A DNA stretch of 41,958 bases from Stenotrophomonas tumulicola (GCF_014117215.1 NZ_JACGXS010000015.1:1-41958); one strand, 5' to 3'; shown: positions 15,456 to 24,203, numbered from the stretch's first letter. Numbers and translations are program-made. Notes: generated by a model from the letters alone, not told the origin.

Positions 15456-17462
15456 ATGACCGAGCACTCCGGAATGTTCAACAAGATCCTGATCGCCAAC
15501 CGCGGCGAGATCGCCTGCCGCGTCATCGCCACCTGCCGCCGGCTGGGCATCGCCACCGTGGCGGTGTATTCGGATGCAGACCGCAACGCGCGCCATGTGC
15601 GGCTGGCCGACGAGGCCATCGCGATCGGCCCGGCACCGGCGGCGGAAAGCTACCTGCGCGCCGACGTGATCCTGGAGGCGGCGCGGAGCAGCGGTGCCCA
15701 GGCCATCCATCCCGGTTACGGCTTCCTGTCCGAGAACGCCGGTTTCGCCGAAGCCTGCGCCACCGCCGGCATCGTCTTCATCGGCCCACCGGCCAGTGCC
15801 ATCCGTGCGATGGGTGACAAGAGCGCGGCCAAGGCGCTGATGCAGCAGGCCGGCGTACCGCTGACCCCCGGCTACCATGGCGACAACCAGGACCCGCAGT
15901 TCCTGCGCGGGCAGGCCGATGCCATCGGCTACCCGGTGCTGATCAAGGCCAGCGCCGGCGGTGGCGGCAAGGGCATGCGCCGCGTGGACGACAGCGCGGC
16001 CTTCATCGAGGCGCTGGCCAGCTGCCAGCGCGAAGCACGCTCGGCCTTCGGCAACGACCACGTGCTGGTGGAAAAATACGTGCTGCGCCCGCGCCATATC
16101 GAGATCCAGGTATTCGGTGACAGCCACGGCAACGTGGTGCATCTGTTCGAGCGCGATTGCTCGGTGCAGCGTCGCCACCAGAAGGTGCTGGAAGAAGCGC
16201 CCGCCCCCGGCATGACCGCCGAGCGCCGCGCCGCGATGGGCAAGGCCGCCGTGGACGCCGCGCGCGCGGTCGGCTACGTGGGTGCGGGCACGGTGGAGTT
16301 CATTGCCTCGCCCGACGGCGATTTCTATTTCATGGAAATGAACACCCGCCTGCAGGTGGAGCATCCGGTGACCGAGTTCATCACCGGCACCGACCTGGTG
16401 GCGTGGCAGCTGCGCGTAGCCGCCGGCCAGCTGCTGCCGAAGCGCCAGGAGGAGCTGGCCATCCACGGCCATGCGCTGGAAGCGCGGCTGTATGCCGAAG
16501 ACGCGGACAAGGGATTCCTGCCGTCCATCGGCACCCTGCGCCACCTGCGGCTGCCGGTTGAAAGCGCCCATGTACGTGTGGATACCGGCGTAGAGCAGGG
16601 CGACACCATCACCCCGTTCTACGACCCCATGATCGCCAAGCTGATCGTATGGGACGTGGATCGTGCCGCTGCCTTGCGCCGCATGCAGCAGGCGCTGGCC
16701 GACTGCCAGGTGGTGGGCGTGACCACCAATGCCGGCTTCCTGCGGCGCCTGGTGGGCACCGGATCGTTCTCGCAGGCGAAGCTGGATACCGCACTGATCG
16801 AGCGCGAGCAGGAAGCGCTGGCGGCACCGCTGGCAGGCGAGGAATCGTTGTGGGCGTTGGCCGCCATTGCCGCCGTGGTGACCACGCCGGAATCGGCGTC
16901 CGATTCGCGGGACACGCAGTCACCGTGGCGGGCGCAGGATGGCTGGCGCATCGGCACCGCAGCGGCGCGCGTGCTGCCGTTGCAACAGGGCGAACGGCAG
17001 CACACGCTGCGCGTGGTGGCGCAGGCCGGCGGCTGGCAGGTGCAGCGCGATGATGAGCTGGCGTTGCAGGTAACGGGTCGGTTCGCCAACGGGCAACTGG
17101 ATGTGCAGTTGGATGGCCGCCGCATGCGTGCAACCGCGCAACGCGACGACGCCCAGGTCTATCTGTTCACCACGCACGGCCAGCATCGCTTCACCGTGCA
17201 TGACCCGGTGGGCGAGTCCGAACAGGCCAGTGCCGATGCCGGCAGCCTGCTGGCACCGATGCCCGGCAAGATCGTGGCCACGCTGGTGGAGCCGGGCAGC
17301 AAGGTCAGCCGCGGCACGCCACTGGTGGTGCTGGAGGCAATGAAGATGGAGCACACCCTGGCCGCGCCGGCGGATGGGACGGTGCATGGATTCCGCGCCA
17401 AGGCGGGGGAGCAGGTGGGCGATGGGGCGGTGCTGGTGGATTTCGAGGCGGGTGGCGCCTGA
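15456..17462 (+). CDS. liuD: 3-methylcrotonyl-CoA carboxylase, biotin carboxylase (alpha) subunit
   Basis: A subunit of 668 residues with biotin carboxylase, linker and biotinyl domains. It opens with FNKILIANRGEIACRVI, has the ATP-grasp glycine-rich loop GGGGKGMR, the EMNTRLQVEHPVTE carboxylase signature, and ends with a biotinyl domain whose EAMKMEH motif places the biotinylated lysine at about 630. The start is taken at 15456 (MTEHSG), 8 bases after the liuB stop; an internal ATG at 15474 (MFNKIL) is an alternative. It forms the MCC holoenzyme with the preceding gene. The hydratase (liuC) and the HMG-CoA lyase (liuE) that finish the pathway must lie elsewhere. Confidence 0.95.
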   Translation: MTEHSGMFNKILIANRGEIACRVIATCRRLGIATVAVYSDADRNARHVRLADEAIAIGPAPAAESYLRADVILEAARSSGAQAIHPGYGFLSENAGFAEACATAGIVFIGPPASAIRAMGDKSAAKALMQQAGVPLTPGYHGDNQDPQFLRGQADAIGYPVLIKASAGGGGKGMRRVDDSAAFIEALASCQREARSAFGNDHVLVEKYVLRPRHIEIQVFGDSHGNVVHLFERDCSVQRRHQKVLEEAPAPGMTAERRAAMGKAAVDAARAVGYVGAGTVEFIASPDGDFYFMEMNTRLQVEHPVTEFITGTDLVAWQLRVAAGQLLPKRQEELAIHGHALEARLYAEDADKGFLPSIGTLRHLRLPVESAHVRVDTGVEQGDTITPFYDPMIAKLIVWDVDRAAALRRMQQALADCQVVGVTTNAGFLRRLVGTGSFSQAKLDTALIEREQEALAAPLAGEESLWALAAIAAVVTTPESASDSRDTQSPWRAQDGWRIGTAAARVLPLQQGERQHTLRVVAQAGGWQVQRDDELALQVTGRFANGQLDVQLDGRRMRATAQRDDAQVYLFTTHGQHRFTVHDPVGESEQASADAGSLLAPMPGKIVATLVEPGSKVSRGTPLVVLEAMKMEHTLAAPADGTVHGFRAKAGEQVGDGAVLVDFEAGGA

Positions 17463-17519
17463 AGTCACGTGCCCGCATGCTCGCCTGCTCCACCCACCGC
17501 AGTTTGAACATCGCGTGTC

Positions 17520-18698
17520 TCAGGTCTGGCCCCAGTGCGTCCAGACCTGTCCCGCCGGATCGAACTCTGCAGTGGCCATGGCGTCCGCCCGCCAGCCGAA
17601 TCCACATACAGCCAAGGCGCCATCCACCATCGGATCGAACCCCAGCAGCGATTCGATCTCGGACTCATTGATGGCAGCCGTGACAAAGGCTCCAAGGCCT
17701 TTGGCTGTGGCGGCCGTGTACAAAGCCTGCGAGACATGGCCGACATCCAGGCTTACCGCCCGGTATGCCTTGGCATGATTGCGATACTTCCAGAAGTTTC
17801 GGCCAAAGCGGCAGACCAGGACCACCATCGCATGCGCTGAGGCGAACCAATGCTGCCCCGACAGCAAACGCAGACAGAATCCGTCCATATCTTCGGGTTG
17901 CGTGGCCTCCCGTCCAAGCTCATGGGCAACGGCGTGATAGTGATAGATGCCCGTCGATAGCCCTTCGACATTCCGCGCGACGACGAATGCCTCAAGCGGG
18001 TGCAGGCTGCCTGCCGAGGGCACGTTCTTCTTCAAGAAGCGCACACCGGGCTCCGTCTCCACTTGTGCCTGTGCCATCAACACGTGCTGCAGCATGCCGG
18101 CCAGCACATCCAGTGGCAGTGGCCTGTCGGGATCAAAATTACGACAGGTGGTGCGTCCCGCGAGCAGTTCCGCGACCGCGTCAGGCATCGCCCGCGGTAG
18201 CGCGATAGCGCCCGCCTGGCGGTCGGGCGCTTCGGCTGGGGGCTTGCCGAGTTGTTGAACCAGATCCTGCGCGGTAACCAGATGGTTCTTCACCATGTCA
18301 CTGGCGCTGTCCACGCCTGCCCAACGCGAGTGCCTGTGGTGAATGGCCGACAGCGCCCACCAGTGGCCGTCACGCACCCGCTGGTCGGATTGTCTAGGCT
18401 GCGCGGGCTCCCCCTCTTCCACGATCAGCAGGCCCACGGCGAGCAGATCCTGGACCAGCCCCCGGGCCCGGGTATCCTCGGGCAACAACCGCCACTGCTC
18501 AGCGCTGGTCTCCAGCAGTAGCGCGCAGGCCTCAGGCGTCAATACCACCGGTAAATCCAGATGTGCCGCCCGCACCTGCAACTGCTGTTCAAACTCGACC
18601 CCTGTTCCACCTGCCAGCAAATTTTCCAATGAAAAAAGTGGCTGCTCATTCGGGATGACAGCCACGGCGTGGCATCGACGGTACCTCGAGGCGTTCAT
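17520..18698 (-). CDS. SagB-type flavin dehydrogenase, putative peptide maturation enzyme
   Basis: A 392-residue protein. The C-terminal 210 residues are a nitroreductase-fold flavin domain of the SagB/ThcOx type: LLAGRTTCRNFDPDRPL (FMN contact), PSAGSLHPLEAFVV, GIYHYHAVAHEL, then WKYRNHAKAYRAVSLDVGHVSQAL and GLGAFVTAAI. In thiazole/oxazole-modified peptides such enzymes oxidise azolines to azoles. The N-terminal half is a separate domain, perhaps for peptide binding. I recall an NCBI family named putative peptide maturation dehydrogenase from Stenotrophomonas and Xanthomonas that fits. Start 18698 (MNASRY) has AGGA suitably upstream; the frame extends to 18788 without support. It is divergent from the precursor gene. 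No YcaO cyclodehydratase lies in this window. Confidence 0.8.
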   Translation of the reverse strand: MNASRYRRCHAVAVIPNEQPLFSLENLLAGGTGVEFEQQLQVRAAHLDLPVVLTPEACALLLETSAEQWRLLPEDTRARGLVQDLLAVGLLIVEEGEPAQPRQSDQRVRDGHWWALSAIHHRHSRWAGVDSASDMVKNHLVTAQDLVQQLGKPPAEAPDRQAGAIALPRAMPDAVAELLAGRTTCRNFDPDRPLPLDVLAGMLQHVLMAQAQVETEPGVRFLKKNVPSAGSLHPLEAFVVARNVEGLSTGIYHYHAVAHELGREATQPEDMDGFCLRLLSGQHWFASAHAMVVLVCRFGRNFWKYRNHAKAYRAVSLDVGHVSQALYTAATAKGLGAFVTAAINESEIESLLGFDPMVDGALAVCGFGWRADAMATAEFDPAGQVWTHWGQT

Positions 18699-18916
18699 GT
18701 ATTTCCTGCGTGGATTAGAGTTTTCGAGCCTTCCGAGCGCGTCTGGCCAGATAAAGCAGTACGCAAGCCCCCAGATGGTGACCAACAACGGCCGGATATC
18801 AGGCGTCTGGCCGCAAGCTTAAAGTTTCCGTCTCACCAGTCGCTAGTGCTAGATGGGCGAGGGGCGTTGCATCCGTTACACCCGTGGACGCCCGGTCACT
18901 CACGCAGCCAATTATC
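18699..18916. promoter_or_regulatory. Divergent control region between dehydrogenase and precursor genes
   Basis: About 218 bases separate the two divergent genes and must hold both promoters. The base composition is closer to 50-55% GC than the flanking core genes. I see no convincing -35/-10 pair, strong palindrome or repeat, and no clear ribosome binding site in front of the precursor ATG at 18917, so leaderless or weak translation is possible. Confidence 0.4.
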
Positions 18917-19225
18917 ATGACATCCGAAAAGAAGCCACTCAGCAGCGAAGATGCATCCAGACTACTGGACCTGCTGAGCACCGATGATGGGTTTCGCGTT
19001 CGTTTTGAACGTAACCCATCCAGCGCCTTGGCAGAGATCAGCACCGAAGCTGGCCTTTCCAGCCTCTGTTGTGAATCAGCCGGACCACTGGCGAGCAAGG
19101 AAGAGTTCCAGCTGTCACGCAACCGTCTACTTGACTTCCTCGCTTCTCACGCCTCGTTCTACGTTCCGCACTGTTTCGTAGCAGGCCAAGTAGATGTGAC
19201 GATGAATCGCGACCCACAGGCCTGA
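18917..19225 (+). CDS. Putative RiPP precursor with nitrile-hydratase-like leader
   Basis: A 102-residue protein. Residues 13-45 (from ASRLLDLLSTDD through NPSSALAEI to STEAG) resemble the leader of NHLP-type modified peptides, which derives from the nitrile hydratase alpha subunit: L..LL..D..FR..F..NP..AL.E. The C-terminal half is the likely core; it has Cys51-Cys52 and Cys86 and several Ser/Thr. A double-glycine cleavage site is not obvious. It recalls the NCBI family named putative modified peptide. It is divergent from the SagB-type gene and converges on the cyclase-like gene, 10 bases away. An upstream in-frame GTG at 18884 could add 11 residues. Function is inferred from leader and neighbours only. 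Confidence 0.72.
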   Translation: MTSEKKPLSSEDASRLLDLLSTDDGFRVRFERNPSSALAEISTEAGLSSLCCESAGPLASKEEFQLSRNRLLDFLASHASFYVPHCFVAGQVDVTMNRDPQA

Positions 19226-19235
19226 TACGAACGCG

Positions 19236-21704
19236 TCATTGCCGAAGGCGATGCACGTCGCCCAGGTTCAGCGCCATCAATGCATATGTACCCGGGTTCT
19301 CCACGTAGGCGAGCCCGGTGTGCTCTGCCACCCAGTGTCGCTGGCCTTCGGCCAGCTCAGGTTGGCCACTGTCCAGGTACATGTCGTGCAAGGATACGTG
19401 TGCCTGGAATAGTTCGCGGCCATCCATTCCAGCACGCAATCGCTCAATGGCTTCGTGCTGGTGTCCGTCGCGGAACAGGCTCACCGCGCGGACCAGCTCC
19501 ACCATCTGAAGTGCACGAGGATCGGCCAGTGCCTGGCCTAGCTCGGCATAGCGATCAATCCATTCTTCAGCGACGTGGTCATACCCTGCGCGTTGAGCCA
19601 GATAAAGTCCGGCCGTCCCCATGAATGCCCACTCGGCACGGTCTGCCCCATCAGCCTGCTGGGCATCGCTGTACATCGACTGCAGTGCTTGCCGGAAGAC
19701 CACAACGGATGGGGGATCGGAAGAGAGAACATCCAGTGTCAACCCTTGGACACGGAAAACGTTGCATACATGGCCTTTCATCCGGCAACGTCGGGTTGCC
19801 TCTACCAAGGCAATGCGTGCCTGCCCTGGCGAGCCTTCGTCCAATGCCACCGCTATGCGCTGTATCCAGGCAGGCAGGCTATCTGCCGGAATCGAATCCA
19901 GCATCCTGTTGGCTGCCCCATAGTCACCCGTGGTTGCGAGAGCGGAAGCCAGTTCGCGATTGGGTGGTGCCTTCCCTGCATTCAGGACCGTGCGGTAATC
20001 GATGATTGCAGCCTCAACTTTCTGCTGTGCGAATCTAGCTCTCGCCCGCATTTGCAGCGCGAGTGAACGCAGGGGATTCTGCGGCACCACCGCACGGCCT
20101 GCTTCCTGCTCCGACGCCGCGTACTCGCCCAGACTGAAAAGCGCATTCGCCCGGTTCGCGTGCGCCGCATGATAGTCGGGATAGAGATCGCCCAGCAGCT
20201 TCCACTTGATGGCGCTCTCGGCAACACCTTTTCCCTGCAGTTCGGCAGACCAGGCGTCCAGATACAAGCGATCACGCGGAGGAAGCCGGTTGCTCAGCCC
20301 TTCGGCGCGCGCAAGTAGTTCGCGCGCCCGGAGATTATCGCCGGAGGCGAAAAGAACGCGCATCTGGGCCAGATATGCGGACGCGAAGCCTGGATCGAAT
20401 CGCGCCGCCTGTTCAAAAAATCCAAGTGCGTCCGCGTAGTGGAGTTCGCCGTAGGCCTTCATGCCCGTCGCGTACGCATGTAGCGCGTCCAGGCTGCCAG
20501 TAGCCACCTGCGGTAACGGGGATGACGCGCGGCCAATGCTCTGGACAGTCTCACCCAAGCGCGTTCGCATGGATGCCACGACGCGATCAGTTGAAGCAAG
20601 CGCCGATTCGAGCCCCAGCCCATCGGCATGTTCGGCGTAGACCGTTCGCCCACTTACCGGGTCCAGGACCTCGACCGAAATTCGGAGCTTCCCGTGAACC
20701 TCAACGGCTGAGGGCATGATGACGGCTTTTGCCCCGTCGCGGATCGCAACTTCATTAGCCGAAGCTCGATCCAGTAGTTCTCCTGGATCCCGCTGCATGT
20801 TGCGCAGGGTTTCCCTGATTTTCATTTCACTGAGCACATTTACGTACTGGGACTGCTCAAGACTGATTCGGAATGCCTGCTGCAACGCATCTCCTAGAAG
20901 TGGATCCCCGGTCTTGTTATGGAGCGAACCAAGTACTACCCAATCCCTTTCGACAAACGCGATCGCTGGCGCCGGCCGGGTCATGAGCCACACCCCCACC
21001 ACCAGCGTCACCGCGAACGTCGCCTCCGCCACCATCGTCATCGGTCGCCGCCACGGCGGGATATCACGCATCGCCTTCGGCGTGGCACGCGGGCGACCGA
21101 CTGGCGGCACCGTCGGCGACACCACCCCGAACACTTCCATCGGCTGCGCCACGCCCTTGAAACGCCAACGCCCGAACGATTTCCACTTCAGCCCGTTGCC
21201 AACCTCGCCCATGCCATCGGCGGCGCGCCGCACCATCGATTCGGCAGTGGCCGAGAGCAGGATCTGTCCCGGCCGCGCCAGCTGCATCAGGCGTGCGGCC
21301 ATCGGCTTGGCCAGCCCTTCCACTTCCACTGCCTTGGATCCCAACGCGACGGCTTCAGCGCTGTTCTTCCACAGGATCACCTCGCCCACGTGCAGGCCGG
21401 CGCGGGCGAGCAGCGGCACGTTGTTGCCCTGGCCCAGCTGGCGCAGGCCCTGCTGGTAATCCAGTGCGAACCCCAGCGCATCGACCGGGCGTTCGAACAA
21501 CAGGAACAGGCCATCGGAGCGGTCGATCTGCTGCCCACGCCAGCGCTGCTGCATGGCCAGCACCAGGCGGTCATGCTGCTGGAACAGTTCGGCGGCGGCG
21601 GCATCGCCGATACGCTCGACCAGCGTCGTCGAATCGCACAGGTCCGTGAACAGCAACGCCCGCATCTGCGGGACGTGGGGGGACGAATCCGTGTCACCGC
21701 GCAT
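19236..21704 (-). CDS. Cyclase-like membrane protein with TPR-like C-terminal half
   Basis: An 822-residue protein in three parts. Residues 10-195 form a class III nucleotide cyclase domain (ALLFTDLCDSTTLVERIGD with metal-binding Asp21, SDGLFLLF with Asp64, and the end segment AARLMQLARPGQILLS). Residues 224-241 are one membrane helix. The remainder is probably periplasmic: a FlgO/TolB-like segment (about 255-395), then TPR-like helical repeats (about 405-815). The catalytic asparagine of active cyclases appears to be replaced by Pro134, while Arg138 is kept. Ribosome site GGAGG precedes the ATG; the GGDEF gene ends 12 bases upstream. I recall the family name putative peptide modification system cyclase for such proteins. 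Confidence 0.8.
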   Translation of the reverse strand: MRGDTDSSPHVPQMRALLFTDLCDSTTLVERIGDAAAAELFQQHDRLVLAMQQRWRGQQIDRSDGLFLLFERPVDALGFALDYQQGLRQLGQGNNVPLLARAGLHVGEVILWKNSAEAVALGSKAVEVEGLAKPMAARLMQLARPGQILLSATAESMVRRAADGMGEVGNGLKWKSFGRWRFKGVAQPMEVFGVVSPTVPPVGRPRATPKAMRDIPPWRRPMTMVAEATFAVTLVVGVWLMTRPAPAIAFVERDWVVLGSLHNKTGDPLLGDALQQAFRISLEQSQYVNVLSEMKIRETLRNMQRDPGELLDRASANEVAIRDGAKAVIMPSAVEVHGKLRISVEVLDPVSGRTVYAEHADGLGLESALASTDRVVASMRTRLGETVQSIGRASSPLPQVATGSLDALHAYATGMKAYGELHYADALGFFEQAARFDPGFASAYLAQMRVLFASGDNLRARELLARAEGLSNRLPPRDRLYLDAWSAELQGKGVAESAIKWKLLGDLYPDYHAAHANRANALFSLGEYAASEQEAGRAVVPQNPLRSLALQMRARARFAQQKVEAAIIDYRTVLNAGKAPPNRELASALATTGDYGAANRMLDSIPADSLPAWIQRIAVALDEGSPGQARIALVEATRRCRMKGHVCNVFRVQGLTLDVLSSDPPSVVVFRQALQSMYSDAQQADGADRAEWAFMGTAGLYLAQRAGYDHVAEEWIDRYAELGQALADPRALQMVELVRAVSLFRDGHQHEAIERLRAGMDGRELFQAHVSLHDMYLDSGQPELAEGQRHWVAEHTGLAYVENPGTYALMALNLGDVHRLRQ

Positions 21705-21716
21705 GCTCGCCTCCGC

Positions 21717-22760
21717 CTAGTGGATTTCGGTTACATCATGCGGCCAGCACAAGCGATCGCCGCCACCGCGCTTGGCCTGGTACAGCGCGCGGTCCGCATT
21801 GGCATACCACTCACTCCAGTCCGCGTCGGCCTGCAGCAGGCTGGCCCCGATGCTCAGGTGGCAGACCTGCGGCATGCCATGGCTGCGCTCGAGCAACCCG
21901 TGCACTGCGCTGAGCACGAACTCGGCGGCGTGCTGGACGATGGCTGCGTTGGCCCGGCGCAGCAACAGGCAGAACTCATCCCCCCCCAGGCGGCAGGCGA
22001 GGTCGTCAGCGCCCGCCATCGAACGCAGGATGTTGGCCACGCTCTGCAGCACGCGGTCGCCGGCCAGGTGGCCGAACTGGTCGTTGACCTGCTTGAAGCG
22101 GTCGCAGTCGATCAGCAGCAGCCCCTGCGCCGGACCATCCTCCTGCGCGCGGCATTCCTGCAGGTACAGCGCCAGGCCGCGACGGTTGTGCAGGCCGGTC
22201 AGTTCATCAGTGCGCACCAGTTCGCGTGTATGGCTGAGCTGGTGGGTAGTGACATACAGGTTGTCCAGCGCCGCTTCCAGGTCATGGTTGCGACGACGCA
22301 GCTGGCCGATCAGCATCTGCTCGTTGCTGACCACGCGCATGATGGAACGGCGCAGGAAGTACGCCACCAGTACGGGTTCGGCCTCTACCAGCCGGTGGAA
22401 GTCCGCGTGGCCCAGTTCCAGCACCTCGGTATCCTGGCCAGCGTGCGCGTCGGCACTGCGCAGGTGGTCGCCGATCAGCAACCCCAGCTCACCGAAGAAT
22501 TCGTTTATGCCCAGCCGCTTGATGACCAGGTCTTCGCCGAAATCCAGCTCGACGTGGCCGCTGGTGATGACGAACATGCTGCTGCCACGGTCCCCGCGGC
22601 GAAACAGGCAATCGCCCTGCTGCAGGTTGCGCCGCTGGGCGAATCCGGAGAACAGTCCGATCTCATCGGGGCTCAACAGGGCATGCACGATCCCAGCCAT
22701 CGCCGTAGTGGCGATGCCTGCCGGTTCGCACCCATCAGCGGCCGCGCCCCTGCCGATCAT
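21717..22760 (-). CDS. Cyclic-nucleotide-binding GGDEF protein (diguanylate cyclase)
   Basis: A 347-residue cytoplasmic protein. The N-terminal 140 residues form a CRP-like cyclic nucleotide-binding domain with the phosphate-binding cassette FFGELGLLIGDHLRSADA (Glu91, Arg101). A short helical linker (145-180) leads to a GGDEF domain with an intact GGDEF motif at 259-263, so it should make cyclic di-GMP. No RxxD inhibitory site precedes the motif. It is in one unit with the cyclase-like gene. From memory, Xanthomonas campestris has an adjacent pair (XC_0249/XC_0250) in which cGMP from a cyclase activates a cNMP-GGDEF protein; this pair has the same layout. Start at 22760 has AGGGG very close; Met21 is an alternative. 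Confidence 0.9.
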   Translation of the reverse strand: MIGRGAAADGCEPAGIATTAMAGIVHALLSPDEIGLFSGFAQRRNLQQGDCLFRRGDRGSSMFVITSGHVELDFGEDLVIKRLGINEFFGELGLLIGDHLRSADAHAGQDTEVLELGHADFHRLVEAEPVLVAYFLRRSIMRVVSNEQMLIGQLRRRNHDLEAALDNLYVTTHQLSHTRELVRTDELTGLHNRRGLALYLQECRAQEDGPAQGLLLIDCDRFKQVNDQFGHLAGDRVLQSVANILRSMAGADDLACRLGGDEFCLLLRRANAAIVQHAAEFVLSAVHGLLERSHGMPQVCHLSIGASLLQADADWSEWYANADRALYQAKRGGGDRLCWPHDVTEIH

Positions 22761-22859
22761 TCCCCTGCCCCGCTGACCAGATCATGCCTTCTCAGGGGCG
22801 GAGCATAGCACCGCCCTAAACTGTGCGTCGCGTCTCATTTTTTGTCGATCGAGGCGGCC

Positions 22860-22901
22860 GGGGCCAGATCCCTTTCCCGCCTGCAGAAGGGATCTGGCCC
22901 C
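22860..22901. terminator. Hairpin downstream of aceA
   Basis: Perfect 15-bp inverted repeat: GGGGCCAGATCCCTT at 22860-22874 and its complement at 22887-22901, with a 12-base loop. It begins 10 bases after the aceA stop and probably terminates or protects the aceBA message, although the flank has no clear U-run on that strand. A T-run near 22839-22843 lies a little further downstream in the aceA direction. Confidence 0.7.
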
Positions 22902-22910
22902 TGTCCGGCT

Positions 22911-24203
22911 TCAGGCAGCGCGGCCGGCGCTGAACTGCTCCTCTTCGGTGGATCCGGTCAGCGCGGTGGTCGACGACTGGCCCTGCTGGATGGCCTGGGT
23001 CACCGCGTCGAAATACCCGGTGCCGACCTCGCGCTGGTGCTTGACCGCGGTGAACCCGCGGTCCGCAGCGGCGAACTCTGCCTCCTGCAGTTCCACGAAG
23101 GCGCTCATCTGGCGGCGCGCGTACCCGTGCGCCAGGTTGAACATCGAGTAGTTCAGGGCATGGAAACCGGCCAGGGTGATGAACTGGAACTTGTAGCCGT
23201 AGCGGGCGATCTCCTTCTGGAACCTGGCGATGGTGGCGTCGTCCAGGTTCTTCTTCCAGTTGAAGCTGGGCGAGCAGTTGTAGGCCAGCAGCTTGCCCGG
23301 GAACTTCGCGTGGATCGCCTCGGCGAATTTCCGGGCGAACTCCAGGTCCGGCTTGCCGGTTTCGCACCAGATCAGGTCGGCATAGGGCGCATAGGCCAGG
23401 CCGCGGCTGATCGCCTGGTCCAGGCCATTGCGGGTGCGATAGAAGCCTTCCGGGGTGCGCTCGCCCGTGGCGAACGACTGGTCGTTCGGGTCGATGTCGC
23501 TGGTCAGCAGGTCCGCCGCTTCGGCGTCGGTGCGCGCCACCAGCAGGGTCGGCACGCCCATCACGTCGGCGGCCAGCCGCGCAGCGTTCAGCTTCTCCAC
23601 CGCCTCGCGGGTAGGCACCAGCACCTTGCCGCCCATGTGGCCACACTTCTTCACCGATGCCAGCTGGTCTTCGAAATGCACGCCGGCGGCACCGGCCTCG
23701 ATCATCGCCTTCATCAGCTCGAAGGCGTTGAGTACGCCGCCGAAACCCGCCTCGGCGTCGGCCACGATGGGCTGCAGGAAGTCGATTTCATCCTTGCCTT
23801 CGGCATGGTGCAGCTGGTCGGCGCGCAGCAGGGTGTTGTTGATGCGCTTGACCACCGCCGGCACCGAATCGGCAGGGTACAGCGACTGGTCCGGGTACAT
23901 CTGGCCGGCCAGGTTGGCGTCGGCGGCCACCTGCCAGCCCGACAGGTAGATCGCATTCAAGCCCGCCTTCACCTGCTGCATGGCCTGGTTGCCGGTCAGC
24001 GCCCCCAGCGCGTTGACGAACTCTTTTTCCCGCAGGTAGCCCCACAGCTTCTCCGCACCCAGCTTGGCCAGCGAATGCTCCACGTGCACGGTGCCGCGCA
24101 GGCGCACCACGTCGGCGGCGGTGTAATTGCGTTCGATACCCTGCCAGCGGGGGTTGGTGTCCCAGTCGTGCTGGATCTGTTCGGCAGTGGGCAGCTTGCT
24201 CAT
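22911..24203 (-). CDS. aceA: Isocitrate lyase
   Basis: A 430-residue enzyme that splits isocitrate into glyoxylate and succinate in the glyoxylate shunt. The catalytic loop KKCGHMGG is at 185-192 with Cys187 as the active-site base. Other family segments are the N-terminal [20 protein letters not shown], the substrate-binding WQVAADAN, and [16 protein letters not shown]. The length is standard for the bacterial AceA group. The ATG follows GGAG by six bases. It lies 55 bases downstream of aceB on the same strand, so the two form an operon; a hairpin follows its stop codon. Confidence 0.97.
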   Translation of the reverse strand: MSKLPTAEQIQHDWDTNPRWQGIERNYTAADVVRLRGTVHVEHSLAKLGAEKLWGYLREKEFVNALGALTGNQAMQQVKAGLNAIYLSGWQVAADANLAGQMYPDQSLYPADSVPAVVKRINNTLLRADQLHHAEGKDEIDFLQPIVADAEAGFGGVLNAFELMKAMIEAGAAGVHFEDQLASVKKCGHMGGKVLVPTREAVEKLNAARLAADVMGVPTLLVARTDAEAADLLTSDIDPNDQSFATGERTPEGFYRTRNGLDQAISRGLAYAPYADLIWCETGKPDLEFARKFAEAIHAKFPGKLLAYNCSPSFNWKKNLDDATIARFQKEIARYGYKFQFITLAGFHALNYSMFNLAHGYARRQMSAFVELQEAEFAAADRGFTAVKHQREVGTGYFDAVTQAIQQGQSSTTALTGSTEEEQFSAGRAA

